DNA of 64,000 nucleotides, taken from assembly GCA_003254905.1 (NCBI GenBank), contig QANU01019398.1, forward strand, positions 186,001 through 250,000, read 5' to 3'. This document shows, piece by piece, positions 11,577 to 23,149 of this stretch. The stretch is from Nissolia schottii. Its lineage: Eukaryota > Streptophyta > Magnoliopsida > Fabales > Fabaceae. Each line of letters begins with the position of its first letter. Position 1 is the stretch's first letter. The notes beneath the pieces are model-generated. The model saw nothing but the letters and a program-made list of their open reading frames with translations, was not told where the DNA came from and did no database searches. The position numbers were made by a program, and so were the translations under genes.

Positions 11577-12980
11577 TTGCTGCTAAACTTGTTTTAAGCT
11601 GAACTGCCATAGTCGATGGACTTGGCTTCCAAATTGAAAGTCTGCAGAGTTAATCAAGCCAACTTAATTATATTTAGCAGAGGTTGGCAGACAGAATGCA
11701 CTTAAAAATTCATTGTTGGAGAATCCATTGATTCCACGGATTGTTTTCATGCATTGTCGAAACCATTGTGCAACAAGGCATGAGAAACTTCCATATGAGA
11801 AGCTCTTTTGTTGTTCAAACCAGTGGCATCCTGGAACACCCAGAAGGCTTCATTCATAGCAATAACATCTGAGGTATTGGAGATTGGAATTGCTACTCTC
11901 TTCACCTATGTGTGGTGGATACTATTAATGGCAATTGAGGTTCTTTGTCAGCTTCAGTAACCCCTTATAAATGAAGCAACTTAGCTGCTATTATAAATGC
12001 CAGAAGCCAAACATAGGGTAACTAGCTAACATGAGATAACCAAGATTGTTCAGTTGCATCTAGAATGGTTACCTAACTACCTAACATGGATGCACCAGTT
12101 GATTATTAAAGACAATGCCGTGATGGCAAATCAAAGCTGCTGATGGATATGCAGAAGTGAGCAACTCGTATTAGCTATGCTGATGCTACTTCTTGGGAGG
12201 AAATAAGGATGTGTTTTAGACCTTGTTTTGCAACAATTACTTGAAAACCTGGATGATAGCTATATGATCTCATCATGAAAATTTTACTGCAAGCAAAAGC
12301 TGACTATACACACTTGTATTCCTATAATCTCCTCTATACTTTTTACTATTTGATTATATCTGAGTCGGAATTGATCTACTCAACTTTTCTCACATTTTTC
12401 AATATCGAAGCATCTACACATATTAGGCCCAGTTTTGGTCCCGATGACCATATCCATAACTTCGTACTATAGCCCAAGCCCACCTTGCTACTTGTCTTCT
12501 ACAACTACAACATTAAATCACAACAAATAAATAAATAAAAACTTTGAAGAATAAAAATGCATTCACATTAGTTTGTTGTAATCGTAAGTTTAGTTTATAT
12601 TTTATCAGATTTCGTTATAATCCACTACTTCAAAGGTATGGTATATAATTGGATAATAATGTAAATTTGTGTTTTACATTTTTAATGAATATAAATTAAT
12701 CTCTTATGATTAATCATGAGATATGACATGGTAATAGCTCATCTTACCCTTCAATTATATGAGATGAGATCAATCTTCACTTATAAGAATAAAGGAAAAA
12801 AAATTATATGACTATTGACTAATAATCACTTGTGTGAGCTCAATCAATGTAGTTGGCAGTGAATACACTCAACTCAACCCCTCGCCCCCACCCAAAAAAT
12901 CGTTTTAATAATTTCTCTATCATAAATAGATTGTTGCTTGTTATTACAAAAGCAGAGCTTATAATAGCTTATTACATAAA
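11577..12980. other. PPR 3' region and intergenic sequence
   Basis: The first 600-700 bases after the stop have near-genic composition and probably hold the 3' untranslated region. Beyond about 12250 the sequence is AT-rich with no supported gene. Confidence 0.45.
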
Positions 12981-13004
12981 TAAGCTAATGTTTTGTTATC
13001 ACTA

Positions 13005-13318
13005 ATGTTTTGTTAGGTTTCTATTTTCATTTTATAAATTTTCTGTTTTCATAAGTTTGTAGAGAAAATAGTGAAAATAGTAAAAATAATAAAATATTGT
13101 TTCTTATTTTAAAATTTTGTAAAAAAAAATAGTAAATGCATAAAATTAAAAAAAATATAAGATTTTATTATTTTTGTTATTTTCAATAATCTAACAAAAA
13201 AATATGAAAAAATAAATAAAAATAAAAATTTAAATGATGATCAGTCAAAAAAAAAATTAAAGGAAAAAATTGCATATAATTTGAGGTAAAATATAATTTT
13301 TAGTGCAATTTAACCTAT
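13005..13318 (+). mobile_element. Diverged MITE, third copy of the 25.2-26.0 kb family
   Basis: The interior (gttaggtttctattttcat, then cataagtttgtagagaaaat, then gattttattatttttg, then caataatctaacaaaaaa) aligns in order with the element at 25619-25966 on the same strand. The right side retains ttgcatataatttgaggt and gcaatttaacc, a decayed terminal repeat. The left terminal repeat is not recognisable. The interior is itself rich in inverted repeats. Confidence 0.55.
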
Positions 13319-13603
13319 AGTAGTAGATAAAGAAGATAAGTCACCTTCATACTTAGAACTTTGATGATTCACCCCATCTTTACCTTGCTCCTAATTTTTC
13401 AAACGAAGCTTCACTTTCACCTTTGTCGTCCCCGCTTCTTAGAATCGGCTCAAAACTAGAAAGTGAAATGTGCACCATCCTTTTGTGGCCACCTGCCTAC
13501 ATCTTGTAATGTCATTTTGAAAACCATTGTCATCTAACTTTCTCTTGTCATGTTCACTTTTTCTGCATCCTTATTCCATGTCAACGCGTGGTTCATAAAA
13601 TTT

Positions 13604-13643
13604 TTAGTAATAATAAATAATAAATAATAATAATAATAATAAT
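13604..13643. repeat. (TAA)n microsatellite
   Basis: Runs of TAATAA/AATAAT units, the later part being a nearly pure trinucleotide repeat. Confidence 0.75.
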
Positions 13644-14620
13644 GTGGCTGAAATCTGAAAACACAAAAGTGAAAAGCCCGAGAATCTTGTTATTTGCTGT
13701 GCCGTAACATTTTACATGGAAATCGAAGCTAGATAAATAACAAATCTATATATAACTCTAATTTTTTTAAATTATTTTTCAAGTGTACGCTATATAGCTA
13801 TTTAATTCTTCAAATATAATTCTAGGATACAAGTAAGCAAACAGGTGAACTTTACAAATACTAGCTAATTAGTACTAACTATGATTATTGAGTCCAAATT
13901 GCAATGAAAAAGGATTTGATTTTGCTGCGGCAAAAATATTTTACATAGATATCCACTCATATATAATTTCACATTAGTATTATTATTTTACTATAATATT
14001 CATCGCCTCAAGAATATCACATGTGATAACATGTAACTATATAATAGTGTAAAACTCATTTATGTCAATATATTAAAATTAACTCATCCAAAAAGGGAAG
14101 AAAAAAAGAATTACCTTTCATTTACATATCAAAAATAATTCGAAAATAAAAAATCTGGGTCCTTATTCCTTGAGACATTTATGCGCATTCAGCTTACGTG
14201 GATGCACGCTTGGACCCGCCATTGAATCGTAATGCACTTATGGATGTACAGGTGACCAGGTGGCCTTCCTCCCTTTTTTTTAATTGATACATATATAGGT
14301 GGCTTTCTTCCTGCCTTTTCTTCATAAATATGTCTTTGCTTAAGTCCTTTCATGATTTTGTTTTATTTGGATTAATCGTTCAATTTGACAAAAATAAATG
14401 TGATAATTTCATAAAAAGTTAATATTACGAATTATCTACAATATTGTTAAGTTATATACGAAGATTAAAAAAAAAACAGTTAGTGTGATTTTACCAGTAA
14501 TGTAATGATTAAAAAAAAAAAACTTAATTTTATGTACAATTAGTTGTTCGTGTAAAGTGACCATTGGAAAACATTATAGAAGTCATGATTCATGGTTTTT
14601 TTTTCTTCGAAAAAGATAAT
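13644..14620. other. AT-rich intergenic sequence
   Basis: No open frame with family similarity, RNA gene or element end was identified. Confidence 0.5.
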
Positions 14621-14621
14621 T

Positions 14622-14622
14622 A

Positions 14623-14653
<31 letters not shown>

Positions 14654-14654
14654 G
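14622..14654. repeat. (TA)n microsatellite
   Basis: A tract of TATATATGTGTGTA followed by pure TA dinucleotides. Confidence 0.8.
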
Positions 14655-15009
14655 ACGTTTAATTTTGACTGACTTTTTATATTATTGTATTTGTATGCGT
14701 GGTTTTGAAGTTAACAAATACAAAAGAAGTAAAAAAAACATTTTATTTAATTTTAAAATAAGGTCATTCAATATTAAAAATATTTAGTAATGTTAGGTGT
14801 ATACTGTTTTCACCGTATGGTGTGGGTATGATATACACAACACTGAATTCACAAAACACACCAACAAATTTTTTCTACAGACAGGCACAAACATTTTTCA
14901 TATACAAAACTAAATTATATCGGATCTATGATGCATTAAATAACAAAAAGTAATTTTTACACTTTTCCTTCTGCTCCCCACTCATACACTAAGCGTGGAG
15001 TCTCACTTG

Positions 15010-15330
15010 CCACCATGCACAATCATTTTAAAGCATATGCACAAAATTTTGAACTAACATGCACAAACTTTTCAATAAGCAAAAACAAAAAATAAGATAA
15101 AAATGAAATAAAAATGACGAATAAGAAAATTTTGATACACGTGTGCATGAACTTTTGAACAAGAATGCATAAATTTTTTTAAACACATGCACATACTTTT
15201 GAACAACAAAAAAATGATGGAAAATGAAAATGAACACGAACAAGAAGAAGAAAACATTGGTGCTCATGTATACAAACTTTTAAACAATAATGTATAAACT
15301 TTTGAACAACTAAAAACAAAAAACATGACA
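15010..15330. repeat. Degenerate minisatellite with ATGCACAAACTTTTGAACAA-like unit
   Basis: A word close to ATGCACAAACTTTTGAACAA recurs about eight times (near 15013, 15058, 15145, 15163, 15188, 15268 and 15291), separated by A-rich spacers such as caaaaacaaaaaataa. Units are diverged and spacing is irregular. Minus-strand frames here are low-complexity Phe/Ser strings, not genes. Confidence 0.55.
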
Positions 15331-15399
15331 AAAACAAAAATGATAATTCTAAGATCCAAAATGTCTTGAAAAGAAAACAAAATGAGAAAAAATTACATC

Positions 15400-15595
15400 A
15401 AGATAGCATATATGATAAATGAAGGAAAACGAAAAACAAAATTATAGAAAAATGAAAGGAAAAAAAAAGTCTCGGATAAATGAAATAAAAATGAAGAAGA
15501 AAAAAGAAGGGAGGGTGATGGGAGAAGAGAGGGAAGAAAAAACGAAAACGAAGGGAGGAGGAGCAGGAGAGTATATAAGGAAAAAGGGAAAATAA
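15400..15595. repeat. Purine-rich (GA/GAA/GGA) tract
   Basis: The plus strand is almost purely A and G (gaagaaaaaagaagggaggg type). No gene is visible. Confidence 0.6.
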
Positions 15596-16313
15596 ATATT
15601 TTATGTGGTAACAGATTAATAATTAAAAAAAAAAGTGAAGTACACAATTTTTTTTTAAAAATATTAAACAGTCCAGTTAAGACGTTTTTGATAAAAAAAA
15701 AATTCACAAAATTTATTAAATCATGAATGTAGAGTAATATACACACATCAAATATGACGTTAATAAAATCATGGCATGGAAGGGATCGACAAGAGTCAGT
15801 TGCAAAGCTGCAATCTCTCTCTGGCTATGTTAGAGTTAGTTAGTAGTACTATACAATGTCACTATCTCACGCAATGAAGAAAAAGTTATCAACACATGAT
15901 GAACAAGACAAAGTTACAGAAGATCACGAGGGAATTGAGTAACCGATAAAAGAATTACTGAAACAATGGGTGAGCATAAAAAAATTGCAAGTAATCCTCA
16001 CATAAGACAATAATAAAATTTGTAAAAAAATTTGAGTAAAAATTGTCATGTTCATAACTTCGCCATTTTGTTTTGGATAATTTGTCGGCAGTCTAAAACC
16101 ACTTTTGGTTCCTATCTTATATTTGTTTCTAATACTAAGTAGTTAATTTTGGACAATCTTCCAACAATTGCTTTTCATCCATTATCTGAGTCTATCATAA
16201 ATTCTATGAGAAGTTGGAACTTTTATCTTTTATAAATAAAATAAATCTATAGGTATGAAGCATTTTTCATATAACTGTATGCTAGTATAATATGAACTCG
16301 TTTGCAGTTTGAA

Positions 16314-16337
16314 NNNNNNNNNNNNNNNNNNNNNNNN
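16314..16337. other. Assembly gap (24 N)
   Basis: There are 24 undetermined bases directly before a pure TA tract. The gap length is probably arbitrary, and the repeat is the likely cause. Confidence 0.95.

Positions 16338-16372
<35 letters not shown>
16338..16372. repeat. (TA)n microsatellite next to gap
   Basis: About 17 TA units without interruption. Its true length is uncertain because the left side is unsequenced. Confidence 0.9.
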
Positions 16373-16374
<2 letters not shown>

Positions 16375-16518
16375 CTACAACATATATTAATGTTTATAAT
16401 GTGGTGGAAAATTTTTTTATAAATGTATGGGTCCAGATCTAAAATTGTTACCCCACGACGTTTTTAACATCCTAAAATTTTTATTTTTATATTTTTAAAA
16501 AATAGAAATTATTATTAT

Positions 16519-16680
16519 TTGTGGTGATTTCAGTACCGTCGCTACTTTTTTTTAAAAAACGTTGCTAAAATCGGCATTACTTGTGGTAATTTCAGTACCG
16601 TCGCTTTTTTTTTAAATGGTGCTGAAATCGTCATTGCTTGTGGTGATTTCAGTACCTTCGCCCATACATTTGTAAAAAAA
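16519..16680. repeat. Three tandem ~60-bp units
   Basis: The word GTGGTGATTTCAGTACCGTC starts at 16521, 16583 (one change) and 16640 (one change). Units are separated by T/A tracts and by GTTGCTAAAATCGGCATTAC or GGTGCTGAAATCGTCATTGC. Within each unit GATTTCAG.ACC and GGTGCTGAAATC form partly inverted words, as in transposon subterminal arrays. No element ends were identified. Confidence 0.65.
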
Positions 16681-18295
16681 TTTATCATGTTCATATTATA
16701 AGAATATGTTAATTTTGAAGGCATATTTTTGTTAAAAAATCCGATTTATTTAGTTATATAACTAGGGTATATTATTTCATACTATCAAATTATATCTTTT
16801 TTTTTACAAGGAGTTACTTTAAAAGATAAAATAGTAGTTTCTATTAAGATTTAATGGTTGATATTAAATTACATATTTTATCTATTTTAAAATAAAAATT
16901 ATAGTTAAAATGTGAATCACTAATCATTTATAAAGGATATTGATATAAATACCCTAATTGTATGTATGATACATGCATGGACAACCCTAATTTTTATTTT
17001 TGAGTTAATACCTTATTTGATTATTGAGCTTTACATATATGTCCTAATTTATTTCTCAACTTAAAAAAGTGATAGGTTAGTTCTTAGACATTGAAAATGT
17101 TGGACAAGTTAGTCCTTATTCCATTCCCAAGAGGAAATAATTAGATTGTTCAAGGACTACTTAGAGTAATACTATGAATGTTCACGGACTACTTAAGGCA
17201 ACTAATGATTGACCTGTCACTCTTTTAAGTTTAGGATTTAGGGTATTAATCCTTCATTTTTTTTTTCCTCTCGTCTCTCTTATCTTTTTTTGATCTCCGT
17301 TTTCATGAGTGTTTTTTGAGGGAGATTGTCATCCTTTTTTTCTTCCATGACAACCCCAATTTGAGGATTTCTCATTCATTAAGTGGCACAAATAATAGAT
17401 CTAAAATATTATCTTTTGTGTTATTTTTTGTTCCCTGTTGTAGTTTCTAATTCTCCTTTGTGATGTATTTGTTCTCATTTGTAATTTTTTTTTCATAGAG
17501 ACTAATAAATGACGTTGATAAAAAGATCTATAACAAAAGAAGACGTAATGCATTCTTAAAACCGCGCCCCTTTTGTGATAGTTTTCACTGGAAAAAATGT
17601 TTAGACATTAATAATTTTTAAACAAGAGACAAGGTTACAGATATTTCATTAGTTCAAAATATAGAATGTATTTATATCTTATTAACATTTAATTTGATGT
17701 ATCGTTTCTAATTTGTAATTATCATTAGGCTACTCTATGAATGAAATTATTATTTTTATTGTAAAAAAAGTATATTATATATATGATAATTATACTTACT
17801 ATTATTTCATATTTTTTTATGATGTGATAAAATAATTATATATATATGAACAAATATATGTATAAAAAATTATATTATTAAAATTAAAACTTTATTTTAT
17901 TAGATAGAACTCCACTAAATTGAGCTTGCTCTACGAAAAAAGTGAGAAAATTTGTCTTTTAAACTAATAAAGTGTATTATAATCACAACTTACTAAATAA
18001 TTTAAGGTAAATATCTCTCACCTTTTTCACTTTAGAGATAAACTTATTCTACTTTCCATAAAAATAAATGTAGTAATGTTATAGATCTTTAAAACTACAT
18101 TTTGTAAAAATAAAATTCAAAAAACTAATATGGTGAATCGTGATGCTATAATCTTGTTGGCTTAAAGTAGCAAGAGGAGTCCAAACTCAGAGGAGATTTA
18201 AACAAATGGATTAAATGGCACACAAAAGTGGGTTATACATCACATTTTAATGCAAAATCTTAAGGCTATATTTGGAGGGAAGGCAAAAGAGAGAA
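16681..18295. other. AT-rich intergenic sequence
   Basis: Nothing recognisable apart from short AT runs. No coding frame with similarity. Confidence 0.5.
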
Positions 18296-20220
18296 TGTGG
18301 CACGCCCCGACTTAGGACGTGACCGCACGTAGGGCTACTGCTCCTATGGAAGCGTTGATGTGGCGTTACTAACGTTCATGCATGCTAAAATAAAAAACTT
18401 TATTTCATAAATAAATAATTGATTTCATAAATAAATTTTACTAATATCTGAATTAGATCTTGTTAATTTGAAGAAAATGTTGAAAATGTAACTAAGGTAT
18501 AAATTCTAATGGGAGGATCCCGCCCTAGTAGTCTGGAGCATATCTTAACATATAACCTTGGTAGACACCATTGCAAAGTGGAGCTTGCCACTGACGCTAG
18601 CTGGACCTCGCTGCTACTGAACGAGGGCACGTTCTCACTTTCTTTTACTGTATCTGAAATAAAAATATCGTTGACAAATGAGTGATTTTGTCATATCAGT
18701 AGTGGGTACCTCAATATCATTCATATAACATATACTGCACATAAACATGGTATACATGTACATGCATATATCTGAATAAATAAACATATAAATTAGTTGG
18801 AAGGTAAATCTGAGAAATAATTGCTGAATAATAAATATGGTTTGTCTGCAGCGTGTACCCGCCTCTAACGGAGGGGCGCGAGGAGAGATGCCTCTCGATT
18901 CTCGATTCAAGGGAACTTTAGCTCGATCTCGCTTTACCAGGATAAATCCTTGCAGTTCTGGATACGCTAGAACCTAGATACTGAATCTGTCAGGGTACGC
19001 GTACCCTAATCTATGGAGTCTTGCGCTCTATATTACCTGAATCTGTGAGGGTGTGGAGCCTTGCGCTCTATGTTACCTAAATCTGTGGGGGTACGCATAC
19101 TCCAAAGATGATTAATACTAAATTTGATCTGTGACGGTACACATATCCTAAAGCTATCTAATATTGAATATGGTTTACGAGGATGTTGATCCTACATATA
19201 CTGAAATAAGTCCTCTACCATAAGGTGTGAAGTCTTTTAGTTGGATGAGCTAGATTGATTACACAAGTTGTTTAAGTCCTACGTTTACTGATTATGAAAG
19301 GTAGTATTCCTACTCAGTTTAGTCTTGTTTACTCGTCTAGGATTAAGGACTAAGATCCCATTCTTAAGAGAGGTTCCCAAGTAAGAGAGGTAGTCACAAT
19401 GGACAGCTTAAGTACCAAGTCTTTCCCTTGCCAGAACCTTCCCTTAGTTAAGGTCCTTCCTTAACTAGAGTCTTTATTAGGGTCTGTTATATAAGCCTAA
19501 CCATACAGTTCTAAGGTATCATCATGCATCATATAACATAATTCTCTGCAATAGCATATCATCATATAAGTATGTCATCATATAAGAATGGTATAAGCAA
19601 ATAGTAATATAAATGTTGTAAGCACAACTGATTCGATTGACAAACCACTAACGTGGCATCGTCGACGCGTCGAGACCTCCACTCACTTGAAATATCTTGG
19701 AACTGAGGAGCACTGACATTGGAAGCTCCAAGCGGCTTAGTGTTGGTACCAGGAAAGGCCAACAAACACCACACCATCAGAAACCCATAAGTAAACAAAA
19801 TTGTAGGCTTTGTGATAGCGATCTGGCATCGCTACGGTAATCCAACATTGCCATGGCGGTCGTGGACCGCCATTGGGCCACCACTATCAAAGTAGCGATG
19901 TTGGGGCCTACTACGCTAGGTCATCCTTAAAAGGATTGGCTACCTACCCTAGGTAAAGACATTGCGTCTTCACAAGAAGAGGAAAAGAAGATGAGCGCAG
20001 AACTCCGCACTAGAAGGGGGAGGAGTCTGAAGCTCTGAGCAAATTGAAAGGGGAGGGGAAAACTTTATTTATAGGCAGAGAGGTGGCTAAAAGGACAGAC
20101 CGGCCCCTCTTCTAGAGGCGCGAATTAGGGTTTGTGGTCACCACCAAGGCGCTGGAGCACGTCGTTGCTTCTGTGTCACTGCAGCATGCTTTTGAGATAA
20201 AAAAAACTTGGGTCTTCACA
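18296..20220. mobile_element. LTR-like block, possible solo LTR (fossil)
   Basis: This ~1.9-kb segment is richer in GC than its surroundings. It begins TGTGGCACGCCCCGAC and ends GGGTCTTCACA, fitting TG...CA. Internally it has short tandem units built on GAATCTGTGAGGGTACGC (near 18981, 19040 and 19079) and a word TTGCGCTCTAT that occurs twice. No gag or pol similarity is readable. Flanking 5-bp sequences (gagaa, gaata) do not form a clear duplication. Probably a long gypsy-type LTR left by recombination. Confidence 0.35.
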
Positions 20221-21672
20221 GAATAGCAAAGAGGGACATGACCAACTTAATTTTAATAAACACGAACTAGTTGGACCGATACAAAACTACAAGAGTTTCT
20301 TAAGGCAATAAGTCTATGAGTCTTCTCAAATATATACTCTTCATTTAGTTCAAACCCCATCGATGTGAAACTATTACATTCACACTTGATACACAACAAA
20401 TCTTTCCTTTTTTTTCATACTTTGTTTTTCACTATAATATTTATTCATGAGGAGGACGTTGTGGTGAAGCTTTGTTAGAGTCTATTTATTCTGTTAAAGG
20501 TAAACGAAGTGATTAATCAGACGAGTCTTACTCAGTCGACCGGATACTTCCACGTTACTTTTCTACAACTTTGGTTTGGTAACTGCTCCCATAAAGAAAG
20601 GCACTATTTCTTTCTTGCACTAATAAATAGTTCCCACTTAGCTGATTGTCACGATGCAATGAATGAATGGAATTTTTTTTTATCAATTTATGCTGGGGTA
20701 ATCATTATAATATAAATCAATTTCTTATTTTATTAGTGTAAAATTGGATATTATAAATATATATTATTTTATGTAAATTTTAAAATAGTTATTTGTAAGA
20801 GTTAAATGATTTTAATAATATCATAATAATTATTTAAATAATGATAATAATTTCATGTGTTAATAATATATGAAATTTGAATTCAATTTTAATTGCGGAC
20901 TCATTTATATTTTTATTATTTAACACAATAGAACACAAATCAATTTTCTCTATCACTACAAGATATAACGCTTTTTGTAGTGAAAAAAAAAATCTGTTAC
21001 GAAAGGTATTAGTTGCTAATACTGATCGCAACAAACTAGTGGCTGAATGTTACTGCATTAGAATCCATTTTTTATGCCGTCACTTCTTGAGTCGTTGCCA
21101 AAGATGTTGATTGTGATCGCTTTATTTGTTTTGAGCTAATAATTTTTGAAATAATTAGCATTGGAATCTTCAAAATTAAGGTGAAAGTAGTCGTTCAAAG
21201 TAGGAGGCCAATCGATATTACACGTCACTGATGCATCTAATTTCAACCTTATCCATCGTTTAATCATTCATACACAAATTACTAACAATATGTAGTCCTT
21301 GCACAAAAATATACTTATACAATGCACAAGGAGGACATTGGTTTACGTGTTATTTTCAAAGAAGCATTAGATCACATATTATTTGATTATTGACATCCCC
21401 TAATCCCTGATCCCTGATGATATATACATACATACACCGGTCTCATTCAGATTATAATAAAATAATGTGCACGATTTAATTATCAGCTTTGACGCATCGT
21501 CGTTTCCTGAGGGCGACAGAAGCCCCACATCCTGCTTTAGTCCAAAACGATTGACGTTTACTTCTTCTACCTCCGTTTAACTTGTTTTCCTTCACCGCCC
21601 CTGAGCCGTCCGATTGAGAACTCTTTATGTGTACAATTTTTATCAATTGATAAAAAATTACACATAATTAAT
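20221..21672. other. Intergenic sequence with a CACTA-like end near 20954
   Basis: Mostly AT-rich. At 20954-20982 CACTACAA and TTGTAGTG flank a 13-base spacer. This is followed by short words of the type gttgctaatactgatcgc, resembling CACTA subterminal sequence. The last ~200 bases precede the protease stop codon and may contain its 3' untranslated region. Confidence 0.4.
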
Positions 21673-22986
21673 TCATAATCTGGTGCAATCAGCCTCACCG
21701 AAACCCACCCTGCGATTGGTGAGATCGAACTCCACCCACAGATTCTGCTGGTGGAAGTTCCCTATAATGTTACTGGCCGCGCCCAATCTCTCCGACCTCC
21801 CTATCCCCAGACAGTGGACCCCACCTCCCACGTCAGCCAGCGCCCTCTCCTTCGGAATCACGATCTCCACCCCCTTCTCGAACTCCAGCGCCATGTCCCC
21901 TATCAGCCGTCCGATCTCAACGGAATCCCCGTCGAAACACATGTCAGCCACTCCGCCGTACACGTACCCCTTCTTAATCCTGGGCCCCACCAACCTCACC
22001 ACTTCCTCCCGCACCACATTATAAGCCGCGTCCACCAAAAACGTGAACTCGGATCCGGAATCGACCATGGTTTGACCCGACCCGCCTGCGTCGGGCCGAA
22101 AAACGGACGGGGCTATGTTCAACTTCTTAGCGCCGATTCTAATTCCTTGCATGGGGACGGTATAAGCCAAGGGGTCCAAATTCGGCATGCGTTGACTTTG
22201 GGTAAAAGCCAACATGTCAACGTAACGGAACCCCGCCGAATCCGGGTTGTTCCCCAAGTAGAACGACCCGGTTGCGGTTCCGGGTCGGGTTTGTCTGGGC
22301 GGGACGCAGTATGAGAATTTGGTTACTTGGGCCTGGGATGGGAAGGAGAGGCGGCCGAGGTTCATTCCCAAAATACCCCTGGCATCAGTGGGCTGCTCGG
22401 TGGTACAGCCCAAGACAAGTGGAGGGGTAGATTGGGAATTTGAGAGGGCGAGTTTTTCGCGGACGAGATTGCCCTCGGCGTAGGTGCCGTCCGCGTAGAA
22501 GTAGGAGTAGTGGCAGAGGCGGTTCTGGTCGCAGGTGGTTGGGAGGGTAAAGTCGGGATTTCGGGGCTTGCAGACCGGGTGGGTGCAGGGGAGGATGGAG
22601 AAAGTGGAAGAGAGAGAGGGGTTAAACGACGTCGTTGGAGGGTTTGACGACGTTGCTGCTGCTGTCGTGGTGGTTGTTTTTTTGGGAGTGCACTGAATCC
22701 AGGAGAGTTGGCTTCCGGTGTCTAAGACCATTTGTTGAAGCTGCGGAGGGGTGCCTATGGGGAGGGACACGACGAGTGCCATGTTGGAGTACTTGAAAGT
22801 GGATTTCACGTTGTAGGAAGAGAGCGTTCTGAGTTTCTGATGTTGGTTATTGTTGAGATTTGACGAGACTAATGTTTTTGTTGTTGTGAGAGGGAAAGAG
22901 AGTGCGAGTTTGGAAGAGGACGAGCAAGTGAAGAAGGAGAACAAGAGTAAGGAGAGGAGCATCATGCAGCCCAGTGGTGAGGCCAT
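21673..22986 (-). CDS. Atypical aspartic protease, PCS1-like (family A1)
   Basis: This is a single-exon 437-aa pepsin-family protease. Residues 1-25 form a hydrophobic signal peptide (MMLLSLLLFSFFTCSSSS), so the protein enters the secretory pathway or ER. The first catalytic motif is DTGSQLSW (Asp89), the second is VDSGSEFTF (Asp309), and a flap-like YFYADGTYAEG lies at about 163-173. Cysteines such as those in WIQC and CTHPVCK fit the plant nucellin-like group, and there is no plant-specific saposin insert. Sequence order (YSNMALVVSLPIGTPPQ, then the C-terminal VGFGEADC) closely matches Arabidopsis PCS1 (about 450 aa), which is known to act in embryogenesis and to restrain cell death. That role is inferred here from similarity. 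The coding region is much more GC-rich than the flanks. The ATG at 22986 gives the signal peptide and no better upstream start is needed. Confidence 0.93.
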   Translation of the reverse strand: MASPLGCMMLLSLLLFSFFTCSSSSKLALSFPLTTTKTLVSSNLNNNQHQKLRTLSSYNVKSTFKYSNMALVVSLPIGTPPQLQQMVLDTGSQLSWIQCTPKKTTTTTAAATSSNPPTTSFNPSLSSTFSILPCTHPVCKPRNPDFTLPTTCDQNRLCHYSYFYADGTYAEGNLVREKLALSNSQSTPPLVLGCTTEQPTDARGILGMNLGRLSFPSQAQVTKFSYCVPPRQTRPGTATGSFYLGNNPDSAGFRYVDMLAFTQSQRMPNLDPLAYTVPMQGIRIGAKKLNIAPSVFRPDAGGSGQTMVDSGSEFTFLVDAAYNVVREEVVRLVGPRIKKGYVYGGVADMCFDGDSVEIGRLIGDMALEFEKGVEIVIPKERALADVGGGVHCLGIGRSERLGAASNIIGNFHQQNLWVEFDLTNRRVGFGEADCTRL

Positions 22987-23115
22987 TCTTGAGGAAGGAT
23001 AGGATTTTTCTCTCTTTCTTTTTTCGGTTTTATGGTAAAATGGAATGGAATCTATATGGGGGGGACAGTGCGTGTGAGTCAGTGAGTGGTAAGGTAAAGT
23101 GGAGGTTGGGGGTTG

Positions 23116-23125
23116 TATTTATATA
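23116..23125 (-). promoter_or_regulatory. TATA box of the PCS1-like gene
   Basis: The minus strand reads TATATAAATA, 130 bases upstream of the start codon in otherwise G/C-mixed sequence. This is a good plant TATA consensus at a plausible distance for a leader of about 100 bases. Confidence 0.6.
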
Positions 23126-23149
23126 GGGAAAGGGAAATTAAAGCGTGAA

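Noticed and set aside
21751-22314. Plus-strand 187-codon frame antisense to the aspartic protease
   Set aside because: The opposite strand encodes a complete protease with both catalytic motifs. This frame has no family features.
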